A stretch of DNA of 49,584 nt from Tritrichomonas foetus (GCA_001839685.1 MLAK01000879.1:1-49584); one strand, 5' to 3'; counted from the first letter of the stretch, positions 9,653 to 20,882 are shown. Program-made: numbers and translations. The notes: generated by a model not told the origin, from the sequence alone.

Positions 9653-12600
9653 ATGAAACCGGGTGAGGTTTTGCGCCACTCCCAAAACTTTCCAAAGCTC
9701 AACCTCCCCATCGTAAACATCGAAGAACATCTCCACAGCAGATTGTCCAAAATAACACTCAATCCGATAACAACAACGCCCGTTCTTGAAGAAATCAGAG
9801 ATCTATCTTTTCATATTCCAATCTCAGACCTCGAAACCATCACTAAATCGGTAACAAATAAAATCGTAAGCATTATAATTCAATTAGGGACACAACCAAA
9901 TACCCCTGATGTCGTTTCTTTTCGAATCCGATTATTGGATATCCTCAGCATTCTCAACTTCCGCTTTTTTCAGTCGAATTTCAGTAACGAAATACTGGGA
10001 GCTTTCTTCAAATTAGTCACGGACAGCACGCTAGAGGAAATGGCTGCCTCGGTCAAATTGCTCAGACAGTCGTTTGAAACTTCAGAATCACTCAACAAAA
10101 CTTTATTAATTACAATAGGTCGAAATACGCTATTTTCTGGAGAAAAGAGGATCAAATGGTTGATGGAAAATGCTGATAAAGCTGATATTTCCTGTTTTTT
10201 CCCATTTTTGACACTATTAACGGTTTTATCGTTTTGCGCAAAAACATTTGATCAACTTCGTGAGCCAATTGGAAAAGTTTTAATGAGCACAGAAGAATTT
10301 CTTAAAGATATTAATTATGATCAGAATCATATTTGGAGTAAACTTCCTATTATTTCAATTAAAGCAAGGCTTGCACATTCATTAATGCTTTCAATTGATA
10401 CTGCACAACGTGATCAACAACTGTCCTTTTTAATCGACACTTACGTAAAATTATTAAATACTTGTCCGATTTCCTATCAAACACTTTCAGATGAAATTTC
10501 TTCTTCTTTTATATATTTTCTTTCCCAGCGTAAAGAAGATGACCGAATTGAACGAATTATTAAAATCACTCCAACTTTTTTAACAATTCCCCTTGGAAAA
10601 CCAGATTATTTTTATTCATCAGTTTCAATTGCATCGAAAATATTTGAAGTTCTTTTATTATATCCAAAATTACAATGGGATATGATTGAACAATTTATTA
10701 CATATTCCACAACAGTCCTTCATTATTCTGATGTTCCATTAATCCAACGTTGCCAGCGATTTTATAAACTCACTGCAGATATTCTTAGGCGAATTCCTAA
10801 TGAGTTACGTTCAACACGTCCACTTTTTCGAATTCTCTTCAATTTATATCACACTTTTCAATTAATCGGTGAAGTTATTGTTGATATGAAAATTAATCCA
10901 AAAACTGAAGCTACTGAATTAAAATCCTCACAGCAAATTATCGTAGATGTTGCAATTCTTTTCGATACATATTCAAAACTTATTGAACTTTTCTGCAAAT
11001 TATTGAAAATTATTGATCTTTATCAAATGAAAATCGATAAAATCACCCAACAGAAGATGACTGAGCAAAATCAACCAATTATTCAAAAAATGAAAGTTTC
11101 ATATCCATTTGACTGTACTGGATCTACTTTATTAGTTAATACTTATGTTCGAGTTTTAGTGATTTTAATTAGAATCCGAATGATTCTTCATCAATGTAAC
11201 TTAAAATTCACGCAAAATCCTATAACTAGTGACTATATAAAAAATTTAAAGTCATGCGCAAATCATATAAAGTATGTTCGATATTATGAACGTGTTAGAT
11301 ATTTAAATCAAGTAATTTTTAAGTTGCTATCTGATTCACTAATGCAAACGAAATCACCAATTTTGTTGAATATTTGGCATAGATTTATAGAAAAATTAAT
11401 AAGTGATGGTGATATTAATTTGAATGATATTTCTTTTGTCAGATTCATTTTAGGAAATCCACATTTATTCGTACAATTCTTTAGGGTTTATACTAAAGAA
11501 GTTATAAAAAGTATGGAAAAAACAACAAATTCATCAGCTTTATATGTCATTGGAAATGATATAATAGAAAAATTGATTGAATGTGGTTCTTTTCAAGATG
11601 TAAGAGAAACAATTTCTAAACAAATAATTAGTGATGCTACACTATTACTGAAAACTTTCCAATATTATTTTGTTTTCCTCCAAGATGCAAGTGTTCCATT
11701 GAATTTAATATCTAATTTAGGAAGATTTATGTCTAATGTAATTGGACGATCAGATTTTGTTAAAGAAATTTTCACTTCAACTTTTGTTGAGACAATTTGT
11801 TGCTCAATAAGTGAATGGCCAAATGATTTATCAAGTTTATTGAATTTCATTTCATTTTGTAATTCAAATTGTCCACAATCTGTTGAAAATGAAACAGTTG
11901 TTTCAATTTTGGCAAACATATCAGAAAAGAAAGCTAATCGTCCTTTACAATTATTATCATTGATTTTGAAGAGAAAACCGAATTTTGCAAATCCAGAAAG
12001 AGTCGGTAAAGTATCTGAAATTGCTTTAAACTCATTACTGTATGCATCTGATCCAAATTTAGTTGAAGTTTTATTGAAAATCCTTAAAAGATTCCCACTT
12101 GAATTCATTAATCCTTCTTCATCATTAACAAATAAATGCGTCTTTACTTTCATTAAAAATGATCAATCAATTAAATTAGATGCTGAAATGTTTTTGACTG
12201 CATTTGCATCAGTTATAAGTGGTCTACACGACGAAAAAATGTGGAAAGCTCTTGCAGACTTACTTAATTCACTGATTCATCAAAACAATAATATTATTCA
12301 TGATTCAAATAATCATGTGTCTACTGAACAAATAACTAATGAACAAATGCCTAATACTCAAGCAGATAATGAAAAAGAGTTTCATAACGAACGAACTTAT
12401 GAAATTAATAATTTTGAAAAAGAAGGGAATAAAATGGTTCAGTCTGGATTTTCTAGCTCAAAACTAATTGTTTCAAGAGTGTCAGTTTTCATTGCATCTT
12501 TTGTGGAAAATAATCAGAAGGAAGTTCGCAATTTTTTTGAATATATTTTGAATAGTACAGATGATTTCGAAGTTAAAGCTTTGGTTTTCTTATCAATTAT

Positions 12601-15600
12601 TCACTATCTTCCAGAAATTGGTGAAAACATATTAAATTTTCATTTCATTACTTCAAAGGCAATATTTACAGAGTTTTTGAATTCCTGCACACAAATTTGC
12701 GAACTTATTTTACCAAATTCTTTAATGAAAGAAGTTATTCTCACCGATATTTTGCTTAAAAATGTTCCTATTGACAGCATCAATGTTCTCCAACTTGCTA
12801 ATGTCATTATTCATTCAATATCAAATTCACCATCATTAGAAGGCAATTTAAAATATAAAAATAACTATGATTTTCATTTTCATGAACTTTTAAAGCTTCC
12901 CGAAATCTTCAAATCACTTATCTCCCGAACTAAAAATGTGATTATTGAATCAAAAGAAGAAAATTATGTACCACTTTTATATCATATTAAATCTGTTTCT
13001 TCTGGTTGGGCAAGACTCATTGCTGCAGAATTTTTAACTGCTTTCCAGACTGATATTTCCATCATTACCACATTTTTGAACTATTTATTCCAAAATCCGA
13101 ATTATTTAGAAAATTTATTAATTTTTGAAATTGCTTCTATTATTCTTCGCATTTACCCATCACTAACAAATAATTTCATTGAACAAATCAATAATATTTT
13201 GAATTTATATACCAATGATACGAAATTAGATTCCAAATTATTTGAACATGCTTTATCAGCTATTATTTACCCCATTTTAGCATCAGATATCACAGATATT
13301 TCACAATATTATTCAATTATTGAAGCAGTTATTTTATCTGTCGAAGATAATGTTCCTGATATTCTTGCTCTGTTTAAGAATAAAGCATCAGAAACAAAAT
13401 TCAGCGAAACAATGCAAACTTTAAATGTTAAATTAAATAATGACGGCCTTTATGATCTTAAAAGACCAACAACAGAAGCTCAGCCTTTAGCAAACTGGAT
13501 AAATATTTCTAAATATTGGCGTTCTTTGTTTTATTTATCAAAAGTTGATTTCACCTATATTATTGTCTCACAATTTACGAAATTTACTGATGGTTTAGTT
13601 GATTCACTTTCAATTGACAGACTTAATGACTTTTATTTGGCGATTTCTTCTATCATTTCCGACCCTTTAATTGTTCCTCAATTAATTGAATATAATTTAG
13701 TTGAAAGAGTTATACTTTCATTTCTGTTAATATTTACGAGATATAATGCCATGATTACCGAAGAAATGTATCTTCCATTAATTTCATTATTAGAGTTATG
13801 TAAAGATTTAACAAATTCATATTTGACAAAATATTTAATGGATATTAAATTTACTGTTTTATTCAGACACTTTTTACAATTCCCTGAAGCACAAAAGCTC
13901 AAAAATATCTTTTATCAAAATACAGAATTAATTATTTCAACACTGAAACTTGAAATCGGTGATCCTTCAGAAACTACAATAAGTGTGGCACTTTTGTGTA
14001 TTGAACATCCTGAATTCCAAACCAAATTGATTGATTTGTTCATGAATGTTTTTTATAAAGCAATGCGAATTAAGCATAATATTTTCCCATTTGTACTCTT
14101 TGTAAGTTTGATTCTTAAATATTTCGAAGATTTTCGTTCACGCATTTTATCAATTATTATTACTGGGATTGAAGTTAATGATCCTTCATGCTTTTCGTAC
14201 ATTAAACGAATCATTAAAAAATATATTAATTCACCAGACATATCTAAAGAAGAACTAACTTCACCCAAATTTGAAAATGATACAATTTTCACACACTATG
14301 CTAAAACAGTTCTACTTCCATATTCACGAATCCATGAAACTGCTAACTTTTTCATGGAACAATATGGAACAACGAATTCTAGACTCATTATTTTATCAAA
14401 TCTGTTTCTTGGAACTGCTACCAATTTCAAATTTACATCAATACAGGCGTATGAATTATTTATTAATTCAAATTCTGATATAGAGAAAGATTTGATATTC
14501 CATATTTGGTCAAGATCTGAACAAAATGGTCGTTTTAGTGAAATGTTTTCTTTTTTTATGGATTCAACAAATGTCCATTTATCAACATACACAAAAACTG
14601 TCTTTGAAACTCTTAAAATACCAAAAGATGCTGACATTGATCTTGTTTCAAAGAAGTTTGAAGCCACAGTTTTAACATTTTTGCGTCATCCTACCATTTT
14701 AATGTCAATTTGGACACTTTTCCAGAATAATATTGATGTTTTCCCGAATATGTGTCAACGATTTTGGCCATTAATTCTTACACAGGTTGCTAACATCCGT
14801 TTTTATGCAAAGAAAACCCAAATTCCAGCAACAACACCTATAACTGAAGCCATTACTTCAATTTTTACAAAATATCCACCTCCACCAAATACAAGTCACC
14901 AAGTCATTAGTTTCTTTGCAACATTTCTCACCTCTACACTCCGATCAATAATAGATAATACTGCTGCAACATCAAATAAGAAATGTATTCCATTTATGAA
15001 ATGTTGTGTGAAGTTAGTAAGAATGTATGGACCACAACTTCATGTAGCCAATGATTTCTTCCAATTACTTCTTGAATATTTTGCCAAATGCGTACAACAA
15101 CAACAACAGCATCAGCATCAACAACAACAACATCAGAATCAACAACATCCACAACATCTTGTACAGCAACATGCTCAACAACAGCAACAACATGCTCAAC
15201 AACAACAACAACATGCTCAACAACAACAACAACATACTCATCAACTAGCACAGCAGCAACATGCTCAGCAACATTTACAGCAACAACTGCATGCACAGCA
15301 GCAACAACAACAACTTATACAGCAACAAAATTTACAACAGCGCGTTCAACAACAGCAACAACATCAAATAGCAAATTTATCAAGTCCAATTCAATATATG
15401 TTTGATGCAATGATGCCATTTGTACCACGAATTATTCCTGCTGTATTAAAGTTTGATCCACCTTATAATCTAGATACAATTGTAGAAGCTTTGCTTCCCG
15501 TTGCACAACTTTCATCATCAACTTCATGGCCTTATGCTGCAAGAGCATTACATTTGATTGCTAGTGCAGGAATTTGCACAGAGAAAATAAAGAAACTTTT

Positions 15601-18600
15601 TGATTTTATTGATCGAGAAGATGTTGGACTTTCTTTATTCCCTCTATTATGGATAAATACCGCATTTACTGATTCAAGGACTGCTATTTTACTTCCTTAT
15701 ATTGTGAAGGTATGCAATAAAGAAATCCAAGAAACACCATTAAATCAATTCTTACTTAAAGTTGCATTCAAAACTATGGTTGATTATCCATCAGGTCAGT
15801 CAATGCAAAAATTATTTACCGAACTATCTCCACAACAACGAAGGTTTTCAGCTTTATTTTTATCAAATCTTTTGGTAACATCACCAAAAACCAGAGTCAT
15901 TTCTAATTATGTAGATAATTATTTACAAGATCCTAAAATTTGTTCGATTGCTGCGCCTTCAATCCTTTATGAAAAAGATATTAAATTTTCTCTTCCAATG
16001 GTATCTAAATTGGCTTTCTGTGCAAATCATATTGATTCAATTTACCTCGATGAATTGTCAACACATGATATAAAAACGCTCATCCCTATTTCCCAAAGAG
16101 TTTCAGCGATGCAAGTTCCACTAGCCATCGCAATTTCTAAATTAGTTCCATTTGAACTCCCTTTAAACATTTCATTTAAAATATCAAGATGTTTTAGAGC
16201 GGAATACACTAAAATGTCACTTGATAGTTTTTGTCTTCCAGTTCCAACAAACAATGATAAATGGGGAAGTGTTGATGATATATTGTCAACATTAAGTGAA
16301 TACCAATCATTTGATTTGACAGATTCACACCAAAATATTATTGGGAGAAAAGTTTCATCTGTTGCAACATTTTTACATCATGGAATGCTGACACATGCCT
16401 TATTTTCCGCTAAAAATTCATTAAATGACATTTGCAAAGATGACTTACAGAAAATTAGAATGAAAGATTCGTCGTTCCCCAGTTTTTCTGAAGAATGGAT
16501 CAAAGATGAAATTCAATCACCAACATTTAAAGCATATATGATTGATTCTGCTGTTAAAGAGCTACCTAATAGACCCAGAATTCCTTATTCCAACAAATTT
16601 GCCACATATTTTCTTGTTTCTAAACTTAATAAAATTCAAAGAGCAGCAAAGGGTGAAAAACCTCTTTCATTTAAACGAATCCTTCCTCATTTTTTCTCGC
16701 CATCTGCTCACAAAGCCTTCGAAGAATTAAGGAAATCTGCCTATTCTTACTTAAAGGTAACACCTGATCCAAAAATCGAAGAAGTTCATAAGAAAATGTA
16801 TATGAAATGTGTACGGCAGAATTTCATCGAGGAAAGACCACCATTACCTCCTGCTGATGAGCTCATAGAACAAAAAGATACAAATTATAAAAAACTAATC
16901 ATGTGCTTAAATCCATTCGTCTCTAATATTGAATGGAGACCGATTTTTGAATCAATTGTAATGAGGGCATTAGCGACTTCACCGAACGATGATATCTTTC
17001 TGTCTTTATTCTACAAACTTGTGAATTTGAACGATAATTTTGATTTAAGTCAATTTAATACGAAAATACCACATCGCTGGGCTTTAGTTTTTAATAAATT
17101 AAATAAACCAAAGTTATCAATGCTACTCCCATCATCTTATTGGCTTCTTGCTCCTCAGTATTATCCATTAACAATCAAAGAAGACTTTTTAGAACTTCTT
17201 GACAATGTTTCTTACATGTTCTCTGATAAAACATTCAATAATATCGATAATAATCCATCTGATAATTCTTGGAATATAGATTCTAGAATGGTTTCAGATG
17301 AAGTAAATTCTTCTGATTATTCTAGTTTTATGATACCTAACTTTATTACATCACCGACAACGTTTCGAAATGAAATACCTTTGCCATTTTCATTATATGA
17401 AGATCAATGCATCGAAAGTGTTATTCCTTGCGTGAACAGACTAACAAACGATGTTATACAAATTTTCATTCGTTCTTCCGATGGTGAAAAAGTTTCTTAT
17501 TTAATTTCCAAAGAAAAAATAATGGACAATATTTTCTCTATTTTTTCGAGTGCAATCAACACTTTATATTCCGGTTTTGTTGATTCACGCCGTCGCAGTT
17601 TATCACTTGCAGCTTATCAATCGTTCCAAATGCGAAATGGATTTTGGATTACAAAGACGAATGCAATTCCAATCAAATCTAAGTTTGTATTAAAGCCGCA
17701 AACTCAATTTACTATTGTAGCAGATTTGATTAATTGGCGTTCAATATTTGCTTATAAATATTCAGCTCTATGCTGTTTACAATATTTGATTGGATCTCGA
17801 ATTTTTGACACTAATGAAATGACAATTGACTCACAACTTTCTTTAGTTTCTGTTCGAAATATGGAAATCTGCACCATCGGGTATTATCACAGATTGTTTA
17901 AGATTATATATAATAATTATGGTGAACGTTTTCCAGAAGACAATCATGAAGAACTCTTGAGAATGTCATCAAAGTTAAATTCCAATTCCATTAACAACAA
18001 AATTAATACTAACAAGAATACAAACATCGATAATAATGGACTCGATATTAATATGAACCGTGAAACTATGAATAATGAAACTATTAATAATGACAATAAT
18101 GAAAGAAAATGCAAAGATAATCACGAGTATGTTATTCAAGATAATCAATGTAATGAAAGTATCGGACTGAACAATACTTGTGATAAAATTTATAATGTTT
18201 ATAACAACAATAACAATTTATTTATAAATACCAATATTTTTAATTATGATATTAGTGATGATTATTCAAATTCTATTCTAAATTGTGAAAATGATCAATT
18301 TATTGATGATACCCGATTTTTATTTAGATTCAATGGACCAATAAAAGAATATATGGATGATATGATGATACATGGTCCATTTAAAGCTGGATTCCTATCC
18401 GGAATCCTTTGCTGCGGATACCAGCGTGAAAAGTTGCGCGTTTATCTGAAAAATTTGCTGAATTTAGATAATGAAACAATTGAAGAAAGACTCGACATTG
18501 TTGGAAGCTTGTCAATCGCTGAAAACAATTTGGATGATGTAGAATCGAGTGTTCAGAAATTAATCAATGAATCAGCTGATTATGCAGATAATTCTTCTAT

Positions 18601-18610
18601 TCCTTTGTAA
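9653..18610 (+). CDS. TRRAP/Tra1-like pseudo-PIKK, scaffold of histone acetyltransferase complexes
   Basis: 2985 residues from the ATG at 9653. Most of the chain is alpha-helical repeat (HEAT-like) sequence. The C-terminus resembles the catalytically dead kinase region of TRRAP/Tra1: an IRSSDGEKVSYLIS strand (TRRAP IRGHNGKIYPYLV), then INWRSIFAYKYSALCCLQYLIG in place of the TRRAP segment following WTFRKMFT, and finally FRFNGPIKEYM...HGPFKAGFLSGI, which parallels FRLTPNISEFLTTIGVSGPLTASMI. No GDRHxxN catalytic loop or DFG is visible, as expected of a pseudokinase. Odd features are a Gln/His tract (residues ~1815-1905) and an Asn-rich insertion (~2775-2880) inside the kinase-like region. Known role: activator-binding scaffold of SAGA and NuA4. 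TRRAP in animals is about 3800 residues, so this one is short. An alternative is another, more divergent PIKK. Confidence 0.78.
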   Translation: MKPGEVLRHSQNFPKLNLPIVNIEEHLHSRLSKITLNPITTTPVLEEIRDLSFHIPISDLETITKSVTNKIVSIIIQLGTQPNTPDVVSFRIRLLDILSILNFRFFQSNFSNEILGAFFKLVTDSTLEEMAASVKLLRQSFETSESLNKTLLITIGRNTLFSGEKRIKWLMENADKADISCFFPFLTLLTVLSFCAKTFDQLREPIGKVLMSTEEFLKDINYDQNHIWSKLPIISIKARLAHSLMLSIDTAQRDQQLSFLIDTYVKLLNTCPISYQTLSDEISSSFIYFLSQRKEDDRIERIIKITPTFLTIPLGKPDYFYSSVSIASKIFEVLLLYPKLQWDMIEQFITYSTTVLHYSDVPLIQRCQRFYKLTADILRRIPNELRSTRPLFRILFNLYHTFQLIGEVIVDMKINPKTEATELKSSQQIIVDVAILFDTYSKLIELFCKLLKIIDLYQMKIDKITQQKMTEQNQPIIQKMKVSYPFDCTGSTLLVNTYVRVLVILIRIRMILHQCNLKFTQNPITSDYIKNLKSCANHIKYVRYYERVRYLNQVIFKLLSDSLMQTKSPILLNIWHRFIEKLISDGDINLNDISFVRFILGNPHLFVQFFRVYTKEVIKSMEKTTNSSALYVIGNDIIEKLIECGSFQDVRETISKQIISDATLLLKTFQYYFVFLQDASVPLNLISNLGRFMSNVIGRSDFVKEIFTSTFVETICCSISEWPNDLSSLLNFISFCNSNCPQSVENETVVSILANISEKKANRPLQLLSLILKRKPNFANPERVGKVSEIALNSLLYASDPNLVEVLLKILKRFPLEFINPSSSLTNKCVFTFIKNDQSIKLDAEMFLTAFASVISGLHDEKMWKALADLLNSLIHQNNNIIHDSNNHVSTEQITNEQMPNTQADNEKEFHNERTYEINNFEKEGNKMVQSGFSSSKLIVSRVSVFIASFVENNQKEVRNFFEYILNSTDDFEVKALVFLSIIHYLPEIGENILNFHFITSKAIFTEFLNSCTQICELILPNSLMKEVILTDILLKNVPIDSINVLQLANVIIHSISNSPSLEGNLKYKNNYDFHFHELLKLPEIFKSLISRTKNVIIESKEENYVPLLYHIKSVSSGWARLIAAEFLTAFQTDISIITTFLNYLFQNPNYLENLLIFEIASIILRIYPSLTNNFIEQINNILNLYTNDTKLDSKLFEHALSAIIYPILASDITDISQYYSIIEAVILSVEDNVPDILALFKNKASETKFSETMQTLNVKLNNDGLYDLKRPTTEAQPLANWINISKYWRSLFYLSKVDFTYIIVSQFTKFTDGLVDSLSIDRLNDFYLAISSIISDPLIVPQLIEYNLVERVILSFLLIFTRYNAMITEEMYLPLISLLELCKDLTNSYLTKYLMDIKFTVLFRHFLQFPEAQKLKNIFYQNTELIISTLKLEIGDPSETTISVALLCIEHPEFQTKLIDLFMNVFYKAMRIKHNIFPFVLFVSLILKYFEDFRSRILSIIITGIEVNDPSCFSYIKRIIKKYINSPDISKEELTSPKFENDTIFTHYAKTVLLPYSRIHETANFFMEQYGTTNSRLIILSNLFLGTATNFKFTSIQAYELFINSNSDIEKDLIFHIWSRSEQNGRFSEMFSFFMDSTNVHLSTYTKTVFETLKIPKDADIDLVSKKFEATVLTFLRHPTILMSIWTLFQNNIDVFPNMCQRFWPLILTQVANIRFYAKKTQIPATTPITEAITSIFTKYPPPPNTSHQVISFFATFLTSTLRSIIDNTAATSNKKCIPFMKCCVKLVRMYGPQLHVANDFFQLLLEYFAKCVQQQQQHQHQQQQHQNQQHPQHLVQQHAQQQQQHAQQQQQHAQQQQQHTHQLAQQQHAQQHLQQQLHAQQQQQQLIQQQNLQQRVQQQQQHQIANLSSPIQYMFDAMMPFVPRIIPAVLKFDPPYNLDTIVEALLPVAQLSSSTSWPYAARALHLIASAGICTEKIKKLFDFIDREDVGLSLFPLLWINTAFTDSRTAILLPYIVKVCNKEIQETPLNQFLLKVAFKTMVDYPSGQSMQKLFTELSPQQRRFSALFLSNLLVTSPKTRVISNYVDNYLQDPKICSIAAPSILYEKDIKFSLPMVSKLAFCANHIDSIYLDELSTHDIKTLIPISQRVSAMQVPLAIAISKLVPFELPLNISFKISRCFRAEYTKMSLDSFCLPVPTNNDKWGSVDDILSTLSEYQSFDLTDSHQNIIGRKVSSVATFLHHGMLTHALFSAKNSLNDICKDDLQKIRMKDSSFPSFSEEWIKDEIQSPTFKAYMIDSAVKELPNRPRIPYSNKFATYFLVSKLNKIQRAAKGEKPLSFKRILPHFFSPSAHKAFEELRKSAYSYLKVTPDPKIEEVHKKMYMKCVRQNFIEERPPLPPADELIEQKDTNYKKLIMCLNPFVSNIEWRPIFESIVMRALATSPNDDIFLSLFYKLVNLNDNFDLSQFNTKIPHRWALVFNKLNKPKLSMLLPSSYWLLAPQYYPLTIKEDFLELLDNVSYMFSDKTFNNIDNNPSDNSWNIDSRMVSDEVNSSDYSSFMIPNFITSPTTFRNEIPLPFSLYEDQCIESVIPCVNRLTNDVIQIFIRSSDGEKVSYLISKEKIMDNIFSIFSSAINTLYSGFVDSRRRSLSLAAYQSFQMRNGFWITKTNAIPIKSKFVLKPQTQFTIVADLINWRSIFAYKYSALCCLQYLIGSRIFDTNEMTIDSQLSLVSVRNMEICTIGYYHRLFKIIYNNYGERFPEDNHEELLRMSSKLNSNSINNKINTNKNTNIDNNGLDINMNRETMNNETINNDNNERKCKDNHEYVIQDNQCNESIGLNNTCDKIYNVYNNNNNLFINTNIFNYDISDDYSNSILNCENDQFIDDTRFLFRFNGPIKEYMDDMMIHGPFKAGFLSGILCCGYQREKLRVYLKNLLNLDNETIEERLDIVGSLSIAENNLDDVESSVQKLINESADYADNSSIPL
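15095..15367 (+). repeat. Gln/His-coding trinucleotide tract inside the TRRAP-like gene
   Basis: About 91 codons, mostly CAA/CAG with interspersed CAT and GCT. Several near-identical units encode HAQQQQQ, which implies local duplication or slippage. On the opposite strand it yields a Val-rich open frame and in the third frame a Thr-rich one; both are shadows. Confidence 0.9.
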
Positions 18611-19544
18611 ACTATATATATAATAAAGATTAAAAACAAAAACTTTTTTTTTTGTTGACAGTCGCACACTTCAAAAGTCTTTCTTCAATTGACTGAAAAT
18701 GGGAGATAATTGTGAAGTGAAATGTCAAATCAAGGCCAAAAACAAAAAAATATCTAGTGGGTTAATGTGATGGAACTTTGCTGGTTTTTTGGGTCACTTC
18801 GACTTGGAGGAGGCTTTAGTAAGCTGCCATATCTCCGCCGTGTTCACGCGCCAGCACCTCCTCCAAAGGCCGAATGAGTCGAGGGGGCCCGCAAATTCAC
18901 ATCACATTTACCCATTTTTAGTGTCAAACAAACAAAACTCATTTGAAAAAAATCTTGCTTGAAAATGTGCAATTATTGTCATTTTGAATATTATCTATGA
19001 TCTTCTCAGATAATCATTCATAAATTCAAGAGATTTCGGATTTTCCAGTATTTGCTTTTATTCATTTATCGGAATACTTCTTTTTATGATGTAAGAAAAA
19101 CCGTTAATGCTGTTCTCAATATCCTCATTCGGATCAAATTTTTGATTGGTTTTTCAATACACATGTTAATACATAATTCTTTCAAACAATTTTTCTTCTC
19201 CTCCAGAAAATCGGTCGTTATCTAAAATTTCTGTGTTTATATGGTCATTATAAATTTTTACAGACCATATATCATTTCAAAAATAGGTTCCAATAACTTT
19301 GTGTAAAAATTAATTGAATAATATATAAAATTCAGATACCATCAGAAAGAAATCCAATGAAATTAATCCAATGAAAACGGAATTTTTTGTGAATCAAGAC
19401 TTCATTTGAAAGGTGAAATATCGCACCATTCAATATTTGTGAAAAATAAAAATTTAGAAATTCTGAACAATCAAATACATTTTTGAAAGAAGTTAACAGA
19501 AAAATCAGATTTCCAAAAAAGAAAAACAAGCCCGCTTTTCAAGA
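18611..19544. other. Intergenic region holding a foldback element
   Basis: About 930 bases between the TRRAP-like and phosphatase genes. It is AT-rich except for the GC-rich element at 18699-18942. No ORF is supported. Confidence 0.6.
18699..18942 (+). mobile_element. GC-rich foldback (MITE-like) element, copy 1
   Basis: This block shares long homologous stretches with 23498-23728 in the same orientation. It is an imperfect long inverted repeat. The left arm TGGGTTAATGTGATGG (from 18759) mirrors the right arm TGGGTAAATGTGATGT (read on the minus strand). An inner GGGTC..TCGACTTGGAGGAGG pairs with CCTCCTCCA..AGTCGA..GGCCC. The 3' end ACAAAACTCAT equals that of copy 2; the matching 5' end is eroded to ATGGGAGATAATTG. 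GC content in the core is far above the flanks. It is probably a degraded non-autonomous DNA transposon. A structured RNA gene is the alternative. Confidence 0.6.
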
Positions 19545-20882
19545 ATGGATGTGTCATTCGACGACATTCTCAAAGTGTATCAGGGAATAATCAAACAATT
19601 CGACGGCCAACCAACACTCGGAAAACGAAAACTTCGCCTCCCAATTTTGCATCTCGACACATTGAATTCATTAATCGAAGAATGCCGGAAAACATTCGAA
19701 AACGAACCGATTATTCTTTCATTGAGAGCGCCCGTCATTATCGTTGGTGATCTCCATGGCCATATTTTTGACCTCTTTCACATTCTCAAAAAATATGGAT
19801 ATCCGCCGGAGACGAAGTATCTTTTTCTAGGCGACATCGTTGACCGAGGCGAATTTTCTACCGAAACGCTTACTCTAATTCTCACAATGAAAGCATTATA
19901 TCCGGACGACATATATGTTATTCGGGGAAACCACGAATTCGGCGAAATTGCAGATCACTGCGGCTTCTTCTCGGAGTTGATATCCCTTTACGGCAATCAT
20001 GATGAGATCATTCAGACATTTTTGATGATGTTTTCATACATCCCGCTTGCCGCCAAAATTGGCGATTACGCGTTTTGCGTCCATGGAGGAATTGGCCCCT
20101 CACTTATTCTCGAGAGCCAAATTGCTAATCTTCAAAGGCCAATCACAACATTTGATGATCCCCTCGTGGCTGACATTTTGTGGTCTGATCCGAGCCCAGA
20201 CAGCCCTGATTTTTCCTCCAGTAGCCGTGGAATGGGCCATTTGTTTGGTGTTGACACAATTAAGTCGTTTTTGAACCGAACTGGCTATTCTGTCCTAATT
20301 AGGGGTCATCAGTGCGTCACAAATGGGTTTGAATATCATCTGTCTTATAAAGTGGTGACTGTTTTTTCAGCATCTAACTATTGTGGTGATTCGCATAATA
20401 AAGCAGCAATCTTGAAAATTGAAGAGGATGAGCGATATAATTGTGAGAATTTCGAACCACTTCAAAATTACATCTTGAGAATAAATGTTGCTTTAACTCC
20501 AATTGATATAATGAAGCCTAAAAAAGGAAACAATCCAAATAAGCAAATTTGTCCACCAATCAGTCACTTTAATAGCAATTTATGTAGCAATAATATTAAA
20601 TTCGATGATATTAAGTTTAATGATACAAATAAAGTGAATAAAACAAACAGTATGAGAACTCTAAATGATGTTCATATAAATAAAGCAAGTAGCAAAGATA
20701 CGATGTTTTTAACTCCTGTGCAAGATCCAAAATTTGCATCAACTTCCAGACAAGCAAGGAAGTTGATGAAGCCTGGACCTGTTCAAGGAAAAAGAGGAAG
20801 TTATATTACGGCTACTAATCCATCTAGAGCAATTGGATCTTTTAATTCAAGAATTGTTCAATATCAACGGAATCCTTTATAA
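19545..20882 (+). CDS. PPP-family serine/threonine protein phosphatase
   Basis: 445 residues. All PPP signature motifs are present and intact: GDLHG (68-72), GDIVDRG (96-102), GNHE (128-131), HGG (180-182), LIRGHQ (251-256) and SASNYCG (275-281). These supply the two-metal active site that hydrolyses phosphoserine and phosphothreonine. The catalytic part resembles PP1/PP2A-type enzymes, with an N-terminal extension of ~35 residues. The last ~130 residues are a basic, Asn/Ser-rich, probably disordered tail, absent from the short PP1 and PP2A catalytic subunits. It lacks the C-terminal PP2A-type DYFL and has no visible calmodulin-binding helix, so I do not assign a subclass. The 5' two thirds of the gene is visibly more GC-rich than the tail. 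Confidence 0.96.
   Translation: MDVSFDDILKVYQGIIKQFDGQPTLGKRKLRLPILHLDTLNSLIEECRKTFENEPIILSLRAPVIIVGDLHGHIFDLFHILKKYGYPPETKYLFLGDIVDRGEFSTETLTLILTMKALYPDDIYVIRGNHEFGEIADHCGFFSELISLYGNHDEIIQTFLMMFSYIPLAAKIGDYAFCVHGGIGPSLILESQIANLQRPITTFDDPLVADILWSDPSPDSPDFSSSSRGMGHLFGVDTIKSFLNRTGYSVLIRGHQCVTNGFEYHLSYKVVTVFSASNYCGDSHNKAAILKIEEDERYNCENFEPLQNYILRINVALTPIDIMKPKKGNNPNKQICPPISHFNSNLCSNNIKFDDIKFNDTNKVNKTNSMRTLNDVHINKASSKDTMFLTPVQDPKFASTSRQARKLMKPGPVQGKRGSYITATNPSRAIGSFNSRIVQYQRNPL

Noticed and set aside
14994..15405. Val-rich minus-strand and Thr-rich plus-strand ORFs over the Gln/His tract
   Set aside because: They are alternative-frame readings of CAA/CAG repeats inside a convincing long gene.
18781..18890. 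tRNA, snRNA or ribozyme at the GC-rich block
   Set aside because: No cloverleaf, Sm site or hammerhead core was found, and the terminal inverted repeats and TA flanks of copy 2 fit a transposable element better.
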